A stretch of DNA of 64,000 nt from Eutypella sp. D-1 (lineage: Eukaryota; Ascomycota; Sordariomycetes; Xylariales; Diatrypaceae). Where the stretch lies: contig JAJTTP010000001.1 in the NCBI GenBank assembly GCA_023313575.1, forward strand, positions 3,596,001-3,660,000, in the 5' to 3' direction. Position numbers and translations under genes: made by a program. Shown piece by piece: positions 1 through 11,488 of the stretch. The notes beneath the pieces are model-generated. The model made no database searches, was not told the origin of the DNA, and saw only the letters and a program-made list of their open reading frames with translations. How positions within the stretch are numbered: the stretch's first letter is position 1; every line of letters starts with the position of its first letter.

Positions 1-1058
1 TCTCTTCCTATTCAGGCCCCACGCATGCCACGTTCCTCATGGCGGCGCTCAGTCATGCAGCCGCGAATTTTGATATATATTCGAGCACCTAAGGCTAGCC
101 GATCTGCGCAAGACACTGTCGTCGTCGATACGCGTATTTGCGATAGTGTCTGTGCAGGCACCCCCCGTGATAGGTAATAATGTGGAGCTCGAATCCCCCT
201 GACCTTCTTTCCACGCTTGACGTAACTCGCTCTATTCCCCCCTTTCATCCAGCCTTCTATCTACTCTTCTCCATTCCATTAGTGATCTCTACTCTATATC
301 GTTTCATTATCTACATCTCATTTATCTTGTATGTATCCCACCCGTGCAATGGGTATCCGACTAGGAACCGGATACTCTGCAAAGCAGCACGCGCGAGCCA
401 CGGCCCTCGGGGGTGGTACGATGTAAAAAGGGATCGGAGAAGGGTGGGATGGGGCTGGAATTGGAAATCTAGACCGCCACCCCTCCAGACTTATCCCCCC
501 CCCTCCTCCTCGCGCGCCGCACTTAGAGAAATTCACTTTGCTCTCTCATATATGTAGCGGTCGGCCTTTTACTGAAGGACCAACTAGGGTTCAGCTCGGT
601 GAGATATTCGCTGTGCTACATATCAATCTGAAAGGACCGCTCACTCCACCAAACCGCGAACCTCGTCATGAAGGCCGTGAACGTAGCTGAGAAAAGGATG
701 CACATAATTGTTGCGGAGAAGATCACATTCCATTGTTTCATCTTGGGGCTACATCTTGAAGCTATAGGATACAAGGCTATCATCCCAAATCCTTGGTCGG
801 TAGACTATATTGCTCCTTTGTAACTTTGAGAGATATCATAATCAATCTATCCTCCAAGATCTTCGTAGCCCTTGAGTTGGAGGCTTGCCCGCACCCGAAC
901 TCGTGATGCTCCCGGGTATCTACACCTGCAATTTCTCGATTTCCCAACCCCATTTTACCCTCAGCTGTACACAGACAGGTTAGCCATGTGTGGGCGCCTA
1001 GTTAAAGTCGTTCGAGGGCTGTCTAACGTGTGTGGTGTGCATAATCGCTGTTGTTGAC
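1..1058. other. intergenic, 3' of G6PDH gene
   Basis: This stretch follows the stop codon of the minus-strand G6PDH gene and runs to the window edge. Open frames here are short, lack recognisable domains and mostly start at non-ATG codons. I see no RNA gene or repeat. It probably holds the 3' UTR of the G6PDH transcript plus spacer. Confidence 0.6.
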
Positions 1059-3232
1059 TTACAACTTGTTGGGAGCGGTCGCAGGTGTAGTGGGCCACTG
1101 GTAGCCCGTGGCATCGCTAAACTTATATCCGTACGACGACGTAAAGTCGTCTAGGACTGCGGGACCACGAGAGCCTATAAGAACGGGTCAGTCATTAAGT
1201 CCCAAGTAAACAGGACAAACGCTGTTGACAAACCATAGGGGTAGTCCATAGGAACAATCTCCTTGTTGTCGTCCAGGTAGTGCAACAGCGGCGTGAAGAT
1301 CCTCCAGCTAGCGTCGAGCTCGTCGTCACGGACAAAGTTAGAGTGGTCACCTCTTAGTGCATCGAGGACAAGTGATTCGTAGGCCTCGGGGATCTTCAGG
1401 TCTGAGAAACGTCTCCGGTAAGTTAGATCGAGTTCCGTTACGACCGTCTGCATGCTGAGACCTGGCAGTTTTGAGTTCATCTTGATGTAGACACTCTCGT
1501 TTGGCTGGATGCGCATGACGAGCTCGTTCCTTGGGATGTCCTTGAAGATACCGCTAGTAACGTCCTTGAACTGAATTCGAATCTCCGTCTTCTGCTCATT
1601 CAGAGCCTTGCCCGCCTTCATGATGAAAGGGACGCCATCCCATCTCTCGTTCTTGATGTATGCGACTAGAGCGCAGAATGTAGGACATCTCGAGTCCTTG
1701 GGGACGGTGTCGTCCTCCTTGTAAGAGGGCTTGCTGCCGTCAAGCGACTTGCCGTACTGGCCAATGATGACGTTCTTAGGCTCGATTGCCGGCATACCAC
1801 GAAGCACTCGCACCTTCTCGTCTCTGATGTCTTCGGCCGAAAAGGAGATGGGCCTTTCCATGGTCAAGAGCGTGAGGACCTGGAGCAAGTGGTTCTGCAT
1901 GACGTCTCTGATAATACCAAACTCGTCGAAGTATCCACCACGTCCCTCGGTTCCAAATGGCTCCTTGAAGGTAATCTGGACATTGTCTATGTGATGCCGG
2001 TTCCAAGTAGCGCCGAAGAACTCGTTGCCGAATCGGAGGATGAGGATGTTCTTGACCATTTCCTTTCCGAGGTAGTGGTCAATACGGAAAAGCTCGTCTT
2101 CATTCCAGTCAGGCTCCAGCGACTTCTGCAACTCTCTGGAGCTAGCCAGGTCCTTTCCAAAGGGTTTCTCGACCTATTAGACATGATTCTCAGGTTAGTT
2201 TCTATGCTTGCATTGACCATGCGGCTCGGGCATGACAGTCCCTCAAGGTGAGATCCTACAATAACTCGAGCAATTCCCCGCGTGGGGTAACAGTTCTTCT
2301 TCAGGTGCTGTGAAACGACAGTGAAGACGCTTGGAGGAAGAGCCATATAGAATAAGCGATGCGCCTCGCTCTGGGTCTGCTCTAGCTCCTCCAAGTGTCG
2401 GTTCAGCTCCTGAAAAGAATCGTCGCGGTCATACTGGCCGGAGACATAAGTACAAGCAGCACAAAACTCCTCCAATTGCTTCTCGAGGTCCTTGGTAGGC
2501 GTCTTGATGAAAGACTTGACCCGCTTCAGGTATTCGGCGTGGTCCATTTTTGTTCGCGCATATCCGACAATCTTGATATCCTTAGGGAGGAAGTTGTTTC
2601 GGTACTATGGTGTTATCAGTTAAGTAGGTTCGAATACAAGAGTGACATTCCTAGGAGTAAGCTATAGCACATACGAGGCCGAACAGAGCCGGGAACTATG
2701 CATATGTTAGTTGTTATTAAACTCTCGAGTGTTTTGGGTGACGATTCAAAAGGTAGGCTTACCGTCTTCTTCTTCGCGAGATCACCAGAAGCACCAAGGA
2801 CCACGACGACCGTGTTCTCCTTGAGCTCCATCGTCCTGTAACATCGTGTCAATTAGTTGGACGTAGGCGCATGATGCGGTGCTTGATTTTAGGTGCATAA
2901 TGTATGTAAGATTGAAACAGCACTGCGGTTTTTTCCCTCCAGTATAAGAAAAGAAATGGAGGCCCGGGGAGCAGTGGTGGTCGGCCTATAGATTACAACA
3001 TAACCAATATAACCCTTTCCAGCTCAGCAGATTTCAAGAATTGATTGAGAGGAGGGAAGAAGCTTTCAAATTGGAAAGGTTATACAGCTTTGAAAGCTTC
3101 GCTGAGGTAAAGATAACATTGGAAATAGCGGGGCATGCGGCGGGGTGATTGATGATGATCGCTCGATAGAGGGGATAAGGGATAAGTCGAGGTGATAAAA
3201 TCGAGGGGAACTTACGCTGCAGCAGAATCCAT
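1059..3232 (-). CDS. zwf1: glucose-6-phosphate 1-dehydrogenase
   Basis: Cytosolic enzyme that oxidises glucose 6-phosphate with NADP+, the first step of the oxidative pentose phosphate pathway. Exons (minus strand): 3232-3216, 2835-2763, 2695-2675, 2604-2260, 2173-1234, 1174-1059; 1512 nt, 503 aa, close to the family's usual 490-515. Residues 20-29 are the dinucleotide-binding GASGDLAKKK. Residues 154-161 are EKPFGKDL. The active-site signature RIDHYLGKE is at 182-190, with the catalytic His in DHYLGK. The start ATG lies in a 17-nt exon followed by a 380-nt intron, and exon 3 is a 21-nt micro-exon encoding FPALFGL. The intron after residue 152 uses a slightly unusual GTAGGA donor, but phase and protein continuity require it. 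No frame damage is seen. The identification is secure; the first exon is supported by phase and a good donor rather than by conservation. Confidence 0.96.
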
Positions 3233-6202
3233 TGTAACTAGTTTCGGGCCCGTATCCCGTTGATGATTAATATACGTGAGTGCGTAGGTTCGTTACTTAT
3301 GGATTCAGTACAGAAGAGTATAGGGGAACAGATGAAGTGGAAGACTGAGAAAAAACAAGACAAGAGAAATATTAGTGAGTAGATTAGGTAGCAGATAAAG
3401 AAGAGTAAGGAGGAGAGGAAGCTCTGGAGGGAGATGTAGAGTAGGGGAGTGTGATGATTTGAGAATGACAAAACGGCAGGAGACAAGAGCTCAGGTGGGT
3501 GAACCAGACAGACGTAAGTACCTTGCCTGTGGGTATAAATGCGGCAGTACCGGAGAAGTTAACGGAGGTAGGTACCTCTTACTTGATGGTTACATCGGAC
3601 TTAAGTTTGGAGGGAATCGAGCACTTGGATAACCTTGGAAGTCCCACTTACAACCAATCAGATATCATACTCTCTACATTCATAGATGCATGTGGGTTAC
3701 ATAAACCAATAGATAACCAGAATTAACACCTCCACTGGGCAATGTCTCAGTATCTCTGTCAAGCAGCCTACCTTTTTTTTCTAGGTAGGTACTTAGTAAC
3801 ATCCTTGGATCATAGGCACAAACAGTAGGGGATTACATATCTGTACGTCCCGAGGTCCTTAGAGAATGATTACTATTCTTGTTTTGTTCTCATATACACC
3901 CTTCACCTGGTTATTCGCTTAATAAGTGAAGGCATCCCGGTGGTTTTTATAAGTTTTATTCATGGATGGAGCGGTTGTAGTGTTGTAGTACCTGGATAGC
4001 GGGGTACTTCAAGGTATATCTTCCCCCGAGGTACTAAATACCTACCCCTCCTCCCCACTCAACAAATCTCAAAATAAATACTTCCGATGAGGGGCAGTAT
4101 TTTCTTTTGGAAATGGCAGATCAGTACCTCGAAGGAGAAGAGCGCAAATATAAACCAAAATCTGGGCAAGTTCATTACTTAAACCTTCGAATATTCTTAA
4201 TCTCGGGAGGAACAAATTGGGGATTACCTGAACAATCTACCTGTGTAAGTAATTACATGAATAAAGGCAGCACCTGTAATGCTGACACCGAGTAATACCC
4301 CACCCTAGCTAGTAGAGCTACATGGAATGTTAAAAAGGGCCAGCCCGAGGTAAGTTGGTAAGCTTACTTAGAAACATGCCTGAAGGATGTTTGTAAGAAA
4401 AGAGTGAAAAAGGAAACAACAAAACCTATTGAAGTGTACAAGAAGCATTAGCGTCACGTAGCCTGTGGTAAAAAGAAGGGCTCACAGCTACACCGTCTGG
4501 TTACGTCTGGTTATGGTAGCCAAATTTTAGATGTTGGATAGTCACATGCGCCTAAGTTGCCCTGCGCGTTTAGCAAAAAGTAGTAATAACCTTAGGAGCT
4601 TATTAGACTTGGATGAACTCATCCACATCTTCTCTTATCAGATCAAATAACTACGAACTACCCAGGATCAGCGCCCGCTCCTTCGGAGCGTGGGGATTGA
4701 TTTCAAAGCTTCTTGGCCGCCTGTCGCGTCTTTACACCGCGGACTTGTTTGACTTCGGCTGAATTCCATCCTACTAATTAAAGCATGTCCACCACCAACT
4801 CCACCGACATATCGCCCCTGTACTTCTTTGACTCGAGAGTTTGTGTACCTATGCACGATCGGCCGTAGAAGTGGAGAGTGAGTCCTTATCGCCGTACTCA
4901 CAACAAAGCTGAGCAGGATATCCTGCCGGAGATACGTAGCCCCGGTCAGCCCGAGTGAGGCGCTGAGCACCTGGACAGTTCCTCTGCACCCGCTAATGTA
5001 TGATATAAGCCGGGAACTACGGCATATGCAGGTTATTTTTCTCGTGCTGTGTAGGTTCGAGGAAGAAAGCGGTCGAGGTGAAGCAATGATTACCGAATCT
5101 AGAATGTAGTAATAGGGGGAAGAAAAAAAAAACCCTCTACCATCCACGAAACACATCAAGAATACCTAGGCACTTATGCAAGTACCAAGAAATAGTTCGA
5201 GAAAGAAAGTCTTTGTATAGAGAGTGACTAGATGACGCCGCCGCGTAGAGAAACCCGCACTCCGTAAACGGCTTGCCTCTGCTCGCGTCGGAAACCACTT
5301 AAGAATACAGGCGAGTAAGCGAGCATATCATATTCATGGATGCCTCATTTATTGGCACATTGTACTTACCGCCAGCCTTGCTGGGAGTAACGGCGTTGGG
5401 TCCGCTATCGGCGTTACTTCCAGCCAGCTCCAGACAGTACCCGTGGATCTGTTAGACGGGCCCAGCAGCCTAGTAGATAGACTGCTTGATAAGCAGACAA
5501 GTGAAATCAAAATTCACCTACGAGGTTGCAAGTGCAAGTTTCGGGATAATTATCTGGTCGGCCGAAGAAATGCCAACCAAGCCCTGGCAGCCTAGGACTG
5601 TTAACCGCACCTACCAACGTTGAAGAGGTGCCAGGTGCCAGGGTGCCAACCTTGGAAGGTGCTCAAGCCACAGCTGCCTCAATATTTAAAGCTCCATACT
5701 AGTATTTAACTGGCTAATCTTGATAAGGTAACCCCAACTGTCGGCTGTCAGCCACTAGCCTATAAAAGCCAGTTTCATAATTCAAAGCCACACATATTTC
5801 ACAACGCCTGCAGCCACAGCTCCTGTAGCCACAGCCCATGATCCACAGCCACAGCCCATAATCCACAGCCACAACCCACACATGGAATTGAAAGTTGTGG
5901 AAAAATTTTGTGTGCACTAACTACTAAGTTACTAACAAAAATCCCCAACCCTACTTTGGTGATTTTAGCGACTCAACCAAAAGAAATCCACTCCACACTC
6001 ACTCAGTCACCCACCCAGCCTTTCCCCGGTCGCAATCTTGAGATTTGGCGCTCATCCACCAACAAACCCCCCGACCAACGACGACATTTCGCCCAGCTAC
6101 TTAGAAAGTCTTTTTTTTCAGCAAGACTTTCTTTTCCCTGCGAATACCTTCACATACACAATTGGATTTCTGAGAGCGGCAGGAAGCCAAAAAACAATCA
6201 AA
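3233..6202. other. intergenic between divergent G6PDH and eL33 genes
   Basis: About 3 kb separating two divergently transcribed genes, so it holds both promoters. It contains a 20-bp tandem repeat (5827-5886), a TATAAAAG at 5761-5768 and pyrimidine-rich tracts just before the eL33 start. A 163-codon minus-strand frame at 4668-5159 has no recognisable domain and is not called. Confidence 0.5.
5812..5886 (+). repeat. 20-bp tandem repeat, three copies plus a partial one
   Basis: Units of about 20 bp, AGCCACAGCCCATRATCCAC, begin at 5827, 5847 and 5867. The last copy is diverged and a partial copy precedes the first. It lies about 320-390 bp upstream of the eL33 start codon, just after a TATAAAAG box. 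It is a minisatellite; any promoter role is inference. Confidence 0.8.
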
Positions 6203-7177
6203 ATGCCCGAGTCAGGTCACAGACGTGAGTATATCCTCAAAGTTTTCATTATTGTTATTATTACACTGCATTCTTCTCTCGCAGGAGATTGTATACCATC
6301 GGGTGTCTGGTTAGAATGGAAAGGCATCCTGTGCACTGGCAGTTTTCTTAAAACTATGCTACCATTCCACTTGGTGGTATCTTTACCGAAAACGATGCCT
6401 CTTTTGCCCTTGGATGGATATTGATTTTCAATCATTTTAATAATGGACTTGCGCTAATATATTTATTCTAGTTTACGTCAAGTAAGTAATGAAATCAATT
6501 TGGCATCACCGAACCCGATCTCCTCAAGCGATATATCATATGCCCACCACACATTCCGTCGTTCTCGATACGCGATGTACCGATTTTGGCAACCTGAGAT
6601 TTCACACGCGCATCCGCGCTCGGAGGGAGACGGGAAGGGAAAAGGAATACAGACAAAATACACGAACCGAAATGCTAACGGAAATCCTTTTCAGGGGACG
6701 TCACCTCAGCTACCAGAGGAACAAGCACACCACCCACCCCAAGACGAGTCTGATCAAGATCGAGGGCGTCGATGACCCCAGCGCTGCCAAGTACGTGAAG
6801 GACAAACCCCCCGGCTCCTAAGACGTGAAGATGAGAGGATGAGAAAATGAAAAAAGTGAGACGTGTGTGCTGGAGCTAACGCGTTGGATATAGCTTCTAC
6901 CTTGGCAAGAAGGTCGCGTACGTCTACAAGGCGCAGAAGGAGGTCCGCGGCACCAAGATCCGAGTGATCTGGGGCAAGGTCACTCGACCCCACGGTACGT
7001 GATATATTGGATATATCCCGAGGCCATCATCGCCTCGCGCGCCTCTAGGGGATAATTCTCGTACTAACACTTATTCAAGGCAACTCTGGCGTCGTCCGGG
7101 CCAAGTTCACCACCCCCCTTCCCTCCAAGTCTTTCGGTGCTTCTGTTCGTATCATGCTCTACCCCTCTTCGATATAA
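6203..7177 (+). CDS. rpl33: 60S ribosomal protein eL33 (L33/L35Ae)
   Basis: Structural protein of the large ribosomal subunit. Exons: 6203-6224, 6472-6481, 6695-6790, 6894-6994, 7080-7177; 327 nt, 108 aa, the normal length. The spliced protein starts MPESGHRLYVKGRHLSYQ, continues with the family segment [15 protein letters not shown], then VWGK-type core residues ([13 protein letters not shown]), and ends in RIMLYPSSI. The second exon is only 10 nt (TTTACGTCAA). It must be spliced in to complete Leu8 and supply Tyr-Val-Lys, and it is flanked by clean AG and GTAAGT sites. Four introns in such a short gene fit a fungal ribosomal-protein gene. Pyrimidine-rich DNA precedes the start. Nothing suggests damage. 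Confidence 0.96.
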
Positions 7178-10100
7178 GGAGGGAAATCGAGCCGGAGTTG
7201 GTCGTGTGGACGGTTCTCAAATGATTGGCTGCATCGGGTTAGGCAAGGATAACGGTTTTTTTCGGCCTTGCATCTAGCAACAAATCAAGAAAAGAAATAC
7301 CAACAAAAACCCCAAAAAGTTACGGGCAAAGTGTTTTTGTTACCATTTTTACGTGTGAAACGGACAATAGACGGACGATGGGATTCTGAGAAAAGAAACG
7401 GGAAGAAAGAGGACGCCCCGGCATGGGATCTTTGAGAGATCGGACCACCTCAGTTCGACGCCGTCGACGGACCACGCGAGATACAACGGCAGGTGGAAAT
7501 CTTCGTGCTACACACGTCGACGGCGTCCATGAGTCCCGGTCTCCCGGCAACATCGGTCTCGAGGGCACTCAATAGAATGAATCACCAATCAACAGAGAAT
7601 TAGCATAATGAAGCCGGAACGGCAAATTCACTGCTAGGTTGTTCTTTTCCTCCCAGTCCTGTGATAGGTACGCGTTGTTCTGAGGGGTTGTGTACGCGGA
7701 TTTCTCGGATGGGGTGAGTTGTTCGTGGGATAGGTAGGCGATGCGATCAGTGACAGTCGAATCCGCGCAGTCCCATCTCCATACTCATCTGGAACATGTC
7801 TATTGGTATGCCACAGCTAAGCGATGATATGCCCAGTCAGCCAGCCAGTCCTGATAAAAGCCAATGGTTCAATCGCCGAGGCCATTTGGTATCGATATGC
7901 CCTAAGTCTTCCTTCTGTGGCAAGAGCTCTGTCCTAGATTTGGTAGGCAGCGGTGGTGTGATTTATATCTGCAGATGCTGCCCCCTTTTCGTTCACATCA
8001 TTCCCCTTTACTTCTCCAGTGAATGAGTCAGGTGATTTAGGGGCCCGGAGAACGCACCAACGGGTCTGCCTGTTCACCATCCCGCCGCCGCCTCCTGGTC
8101 GCCAGTGCGTGTGTATAGCTAGCGGCTGTTTATCATCTCTGTAGACACTGGTTAACTGCATCCCCTTTTTTGTAGGCCGGGAATAATACCGGACACCCTT
8201 ATTTAGAGCAGCCCTCTTGAATTTCCCTATCCCCAAGGGACTGATCAAGACCACCTATTTACCGGCGCTAGACCAGACCTCTAGTCTCTACGAGGACCGT
8301 GGGATCATCACTTTTAACCCCTTATCCTCAGCACCCCTTTCCAACGATTGTACCTGGTAAATGCTATTATCCTATTCAGGATGGCGAAGAACTTCGTGCG
8401 CCCAGCTGCGATAGACGCAATCCTCCTATATGCCGGGGCTACCGGAGGTGCGGTAGTATTATCGACCCGACAAAGGGCGTCTCGTTGTCAGGAGAGCCCT
8501 GAGTGGCGGGTTGTTCACCCTAATACGCTTTTCTCCTACTGCACGGCATCTTCTATATGGTGCACGCCCGTTTCATAGCCATCGCTATACGACCCGAAAA
8601 CTCTCGACTACCTCAGACTGAATACCACCCGATGGCGGCGGCTCAGCATTACCCAGCGTGTTTCCATTACACCATCCGGGCTTCTCTGCTGTTGGGAGAC
8701 TCACTTCTTATTTCTCCCCTTGGCTGCTTGCCCGGATATCTGGCAGCTAAGCTGCTGGTCCATAGGTACCATGGTAGGTAGAATGGACAAGACAACGGCA
8801 GGTACGCGTGTGTGAGCCCCCCCCCCCCCCAATCAGTTAACCGAACGCGTTGCCTGTGCGTATAGCGAGGTGAATAACCAGATACACGCTCTGGCACTTT
8901 TTCCCATTCTAGGTCGGGTGAGGGAGGTGACGGCCACTTACTTCGCGTATTCCCGCTTCCAATCGGCTTGGATTTCGAAAAGCTTCAGGCCTCATTTTCT
9001 CCTAATTCTTAAACTCACGATATCGACCACAACTATAGGGGAACACCCGCCGCCCCCCAAACCAACATCCCCTTCCTGTCAGCATTACCCCAACGGAGGG
9101 TATCTCGGCAAGGCAGACGTAGCCAGCAGGTCTCCCAGGAATTCCAAGTGGAATGAATGTTGAGTATACCAGGAATTTTAGGTATACCAACATGTGCACG
9201 CATTCTTGGACAGACACCTATTCCTGACCCCTACGTTTCGGTCTCTCGTCGTCTGCGTCTCCCGTGTGTCTGTTCAGCTATCTCTTTCTCATGTAGTAGG
9301 CTGTGGTGGTACAGCGCAGCAGCGCATAACCCACGGGCGCCGCCCCCGAGAGTAATACGTCACGCGAAGATAAGGGCTGAAACGCATCGGGTGGGATTTC
9401 CTGCCCGACCTCCCGGCCCCTGCGCAGCATCGGCGGCGTGGACGCCACCATGGCGTAGTGGCCCAGCCATATTGCCTCACTTCATACGCGTACGAATACA
9501 TTCGCTAGTTTCTATACTTAGTGAGTCCAGCTCTTATCAGGCTGCTACTACCACCAGAATGCGTCGGCTTCAGGAGACGAGGCCCTCTTCGCCTTGGAGT
9601 GAAGTGAGTGTCCTGGTTCCGCGGTGGGATTTACCTGGGGGTACAACGTACGTACGCGAACCGAGATGACACGACGCGACGCGGCACGGATACGCACATG
9701 GGGGCGACGAACACCCTCGAAATTAGAGTCCGAGGTGGACACGGGTAGCGGCAGTTGGCCCGCCCGGGCGAGGGCGGACAGGGTGGGTCTGAAGTCGTGG
9801 TCGAGAGCGAATCCCCCGAGATGCGATACGGAATAGCGATAAGTCTGCTACTTGGAGCACGCAGTCAGAATAGTTAAAATACGTTATGTTCCTCCCGCAC
9901 AGGAGGTGAGAAGGCTGCGGGAGCGCATACGCCCCCCTATCTCACGATAATAGAGGCGTAGGTAGACTCCGAGGGTAGTGTGCTATGCAGCCTCGCAAAA
10001 GCCTACTACGGAGTCGAGACCTAGAGCTCTAGAGAGACATCAAGCCCCCACTTGCCCATACATACTTACCTACATATATGGGTATTCATAATGGTATGGC

Positions 10101-11488
10101 TTAGCCTGCAGCCTATCGGCTTTGGCTCTTAGATGCACGCGCGTAGAACTTGGTTCTTTTCTGGCTCCCTAGTTGGGTCTAAAATTGCAGTGAAGACATT
10201 TGAGGCCCGTTTCTCGACTGTCGCACCGACTTTTCGGTGGAATTTGGGAATATCGGCAAGATACAGTCATGAGATGCCATATAATTCGCTATGGATATAC
10301 ACATGGCGTTGGAAGCACTCATCACTCTCTTTCCGAGCTCGGCCCTGGCTCCTCACCCCTATTTCTAAGAATAAAGAAATTGCAGTGTGGCTTGGATCCA
10401 CATAATCTCGAAGATCAGGAGTTAAGGTCGAAACTGTCTTTCGACTAGGCATGTGAACCATTGAAGTAATTGAGAGATGCCACAGCGTAGCAAAGCCTGA
10501 CTCTATTATATATTCTTACGGTATACATGGTTTTCTAGATGGCCGGCAGCATCTCCGAAACATATGAGAGACGGTGCGAAGGGCATATCGGGAGGTGGCG
10601 ACTGGCCCTGTGGAGGGACAATGGAACATACTTATGACAACGAAGTTATACATGAGCCCAACTATCTTCCTGCAACTACCTAGTACCTACTTGTTACTAC
10701 CTACGCACCTATACATGTTAGGTAAATATGACAGAGTCAGTAGGGTTTTCATAGCCTGAATTTCGTCCGACTGTGTAGTTTGTCTCATGGTAAGCGAGCT
10801 GTAACTATAGGTTAAATTTGCCTGCCGGCATTGAGTTTGAGGGAGGCGAGGGGGTCTGCGAGGGGCTGCAATCATCGGGCCTTGCATCGGGTTAAATTTG
10901 GCTGTTCCTACTCTATCCAAGAATAGACCGCAGGCACCGGAATGTCTGTCAACCTGTATGGCTTGTTTGTACGTGGCAAACCTATTACCGGTGTGTATGT
11001 GGATGCTGATTTCGGGCCAAGCATCGCTGTGGCGTAAGGGGTCATGTAGGTACATGCATATGAGGCATGTTAGGTAGTACTTTTGGCGACTGACGTGACG
11101 ACAGTTGACAGCGGATTTAAGCAGTGGGGAAAGTACAACTTCCGTATATGCTCGTCCACGGGTTCTTCCGAGAGCTGCAACGTTATTTCTGGGATCTTGG
11201 GAGTGTACATTCATTTGTCTAGCGAAGCACTCAAGGTTGCTTGTGTCTGATGTCCCAGCGCCACAGGTGGCTTGAGAGACCTTAGGTACATTCGCCGATA
11301 GGGGTTGCCAGCGCCTACTGGCAGAACCCCACATTGTTGGAATGGTAGCTAGTTGCTGCCCCACATTAGGTCATTGAATTTTCTAATGCGCGAGAAAAAC
11401 AGCACCCAGCGATGCGACAGTGCATCTGATGTTGATATTTAACATATCCAGGATATTGTAAAAGAGATCCCTGGTTGAATCAGATACG
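7178..11488. other. intergenic, eL33 to ade1
   Basis: About 4.3 kb with no gene I can support. It contains a run of 14 C (8817-8830) and many short open frames on both strands, mostly from non-ATG starts and without domain-like sequence. The longest (10687-11364, minus) begins with GTG and resembles nothing I know. The last few hundred bases presumably carry the ade1 promoter. Confidence 0.5.
8817..8830 (+). repeat. poly-C run, 14 nt
   Basis: Uninterrupted run of 14 cytosines in intergenic DNA. It is one of several long C-runs in this window. Confidence 0.85.

Noticed and set aside
4668..5159. 163-codon minus-strand open frame
   Set aside because: No motif, low-complexity start and no splice partners recognised; not supportable as a gene.
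9157..9669. 170-codon plus-strand open frame
   Set aside because: Cys/Ser/Arg/Pro-rich translation without domain pattern and with an opposite-strand frame of similar kind; treated as chance.
10687..11364. 225-codon minus-strand open frame upstream of ade1
   Set aside because: It starts with GTG rather than ATG, shows no recognisable domain and has a composition unlike the real genes here; most likely chance.
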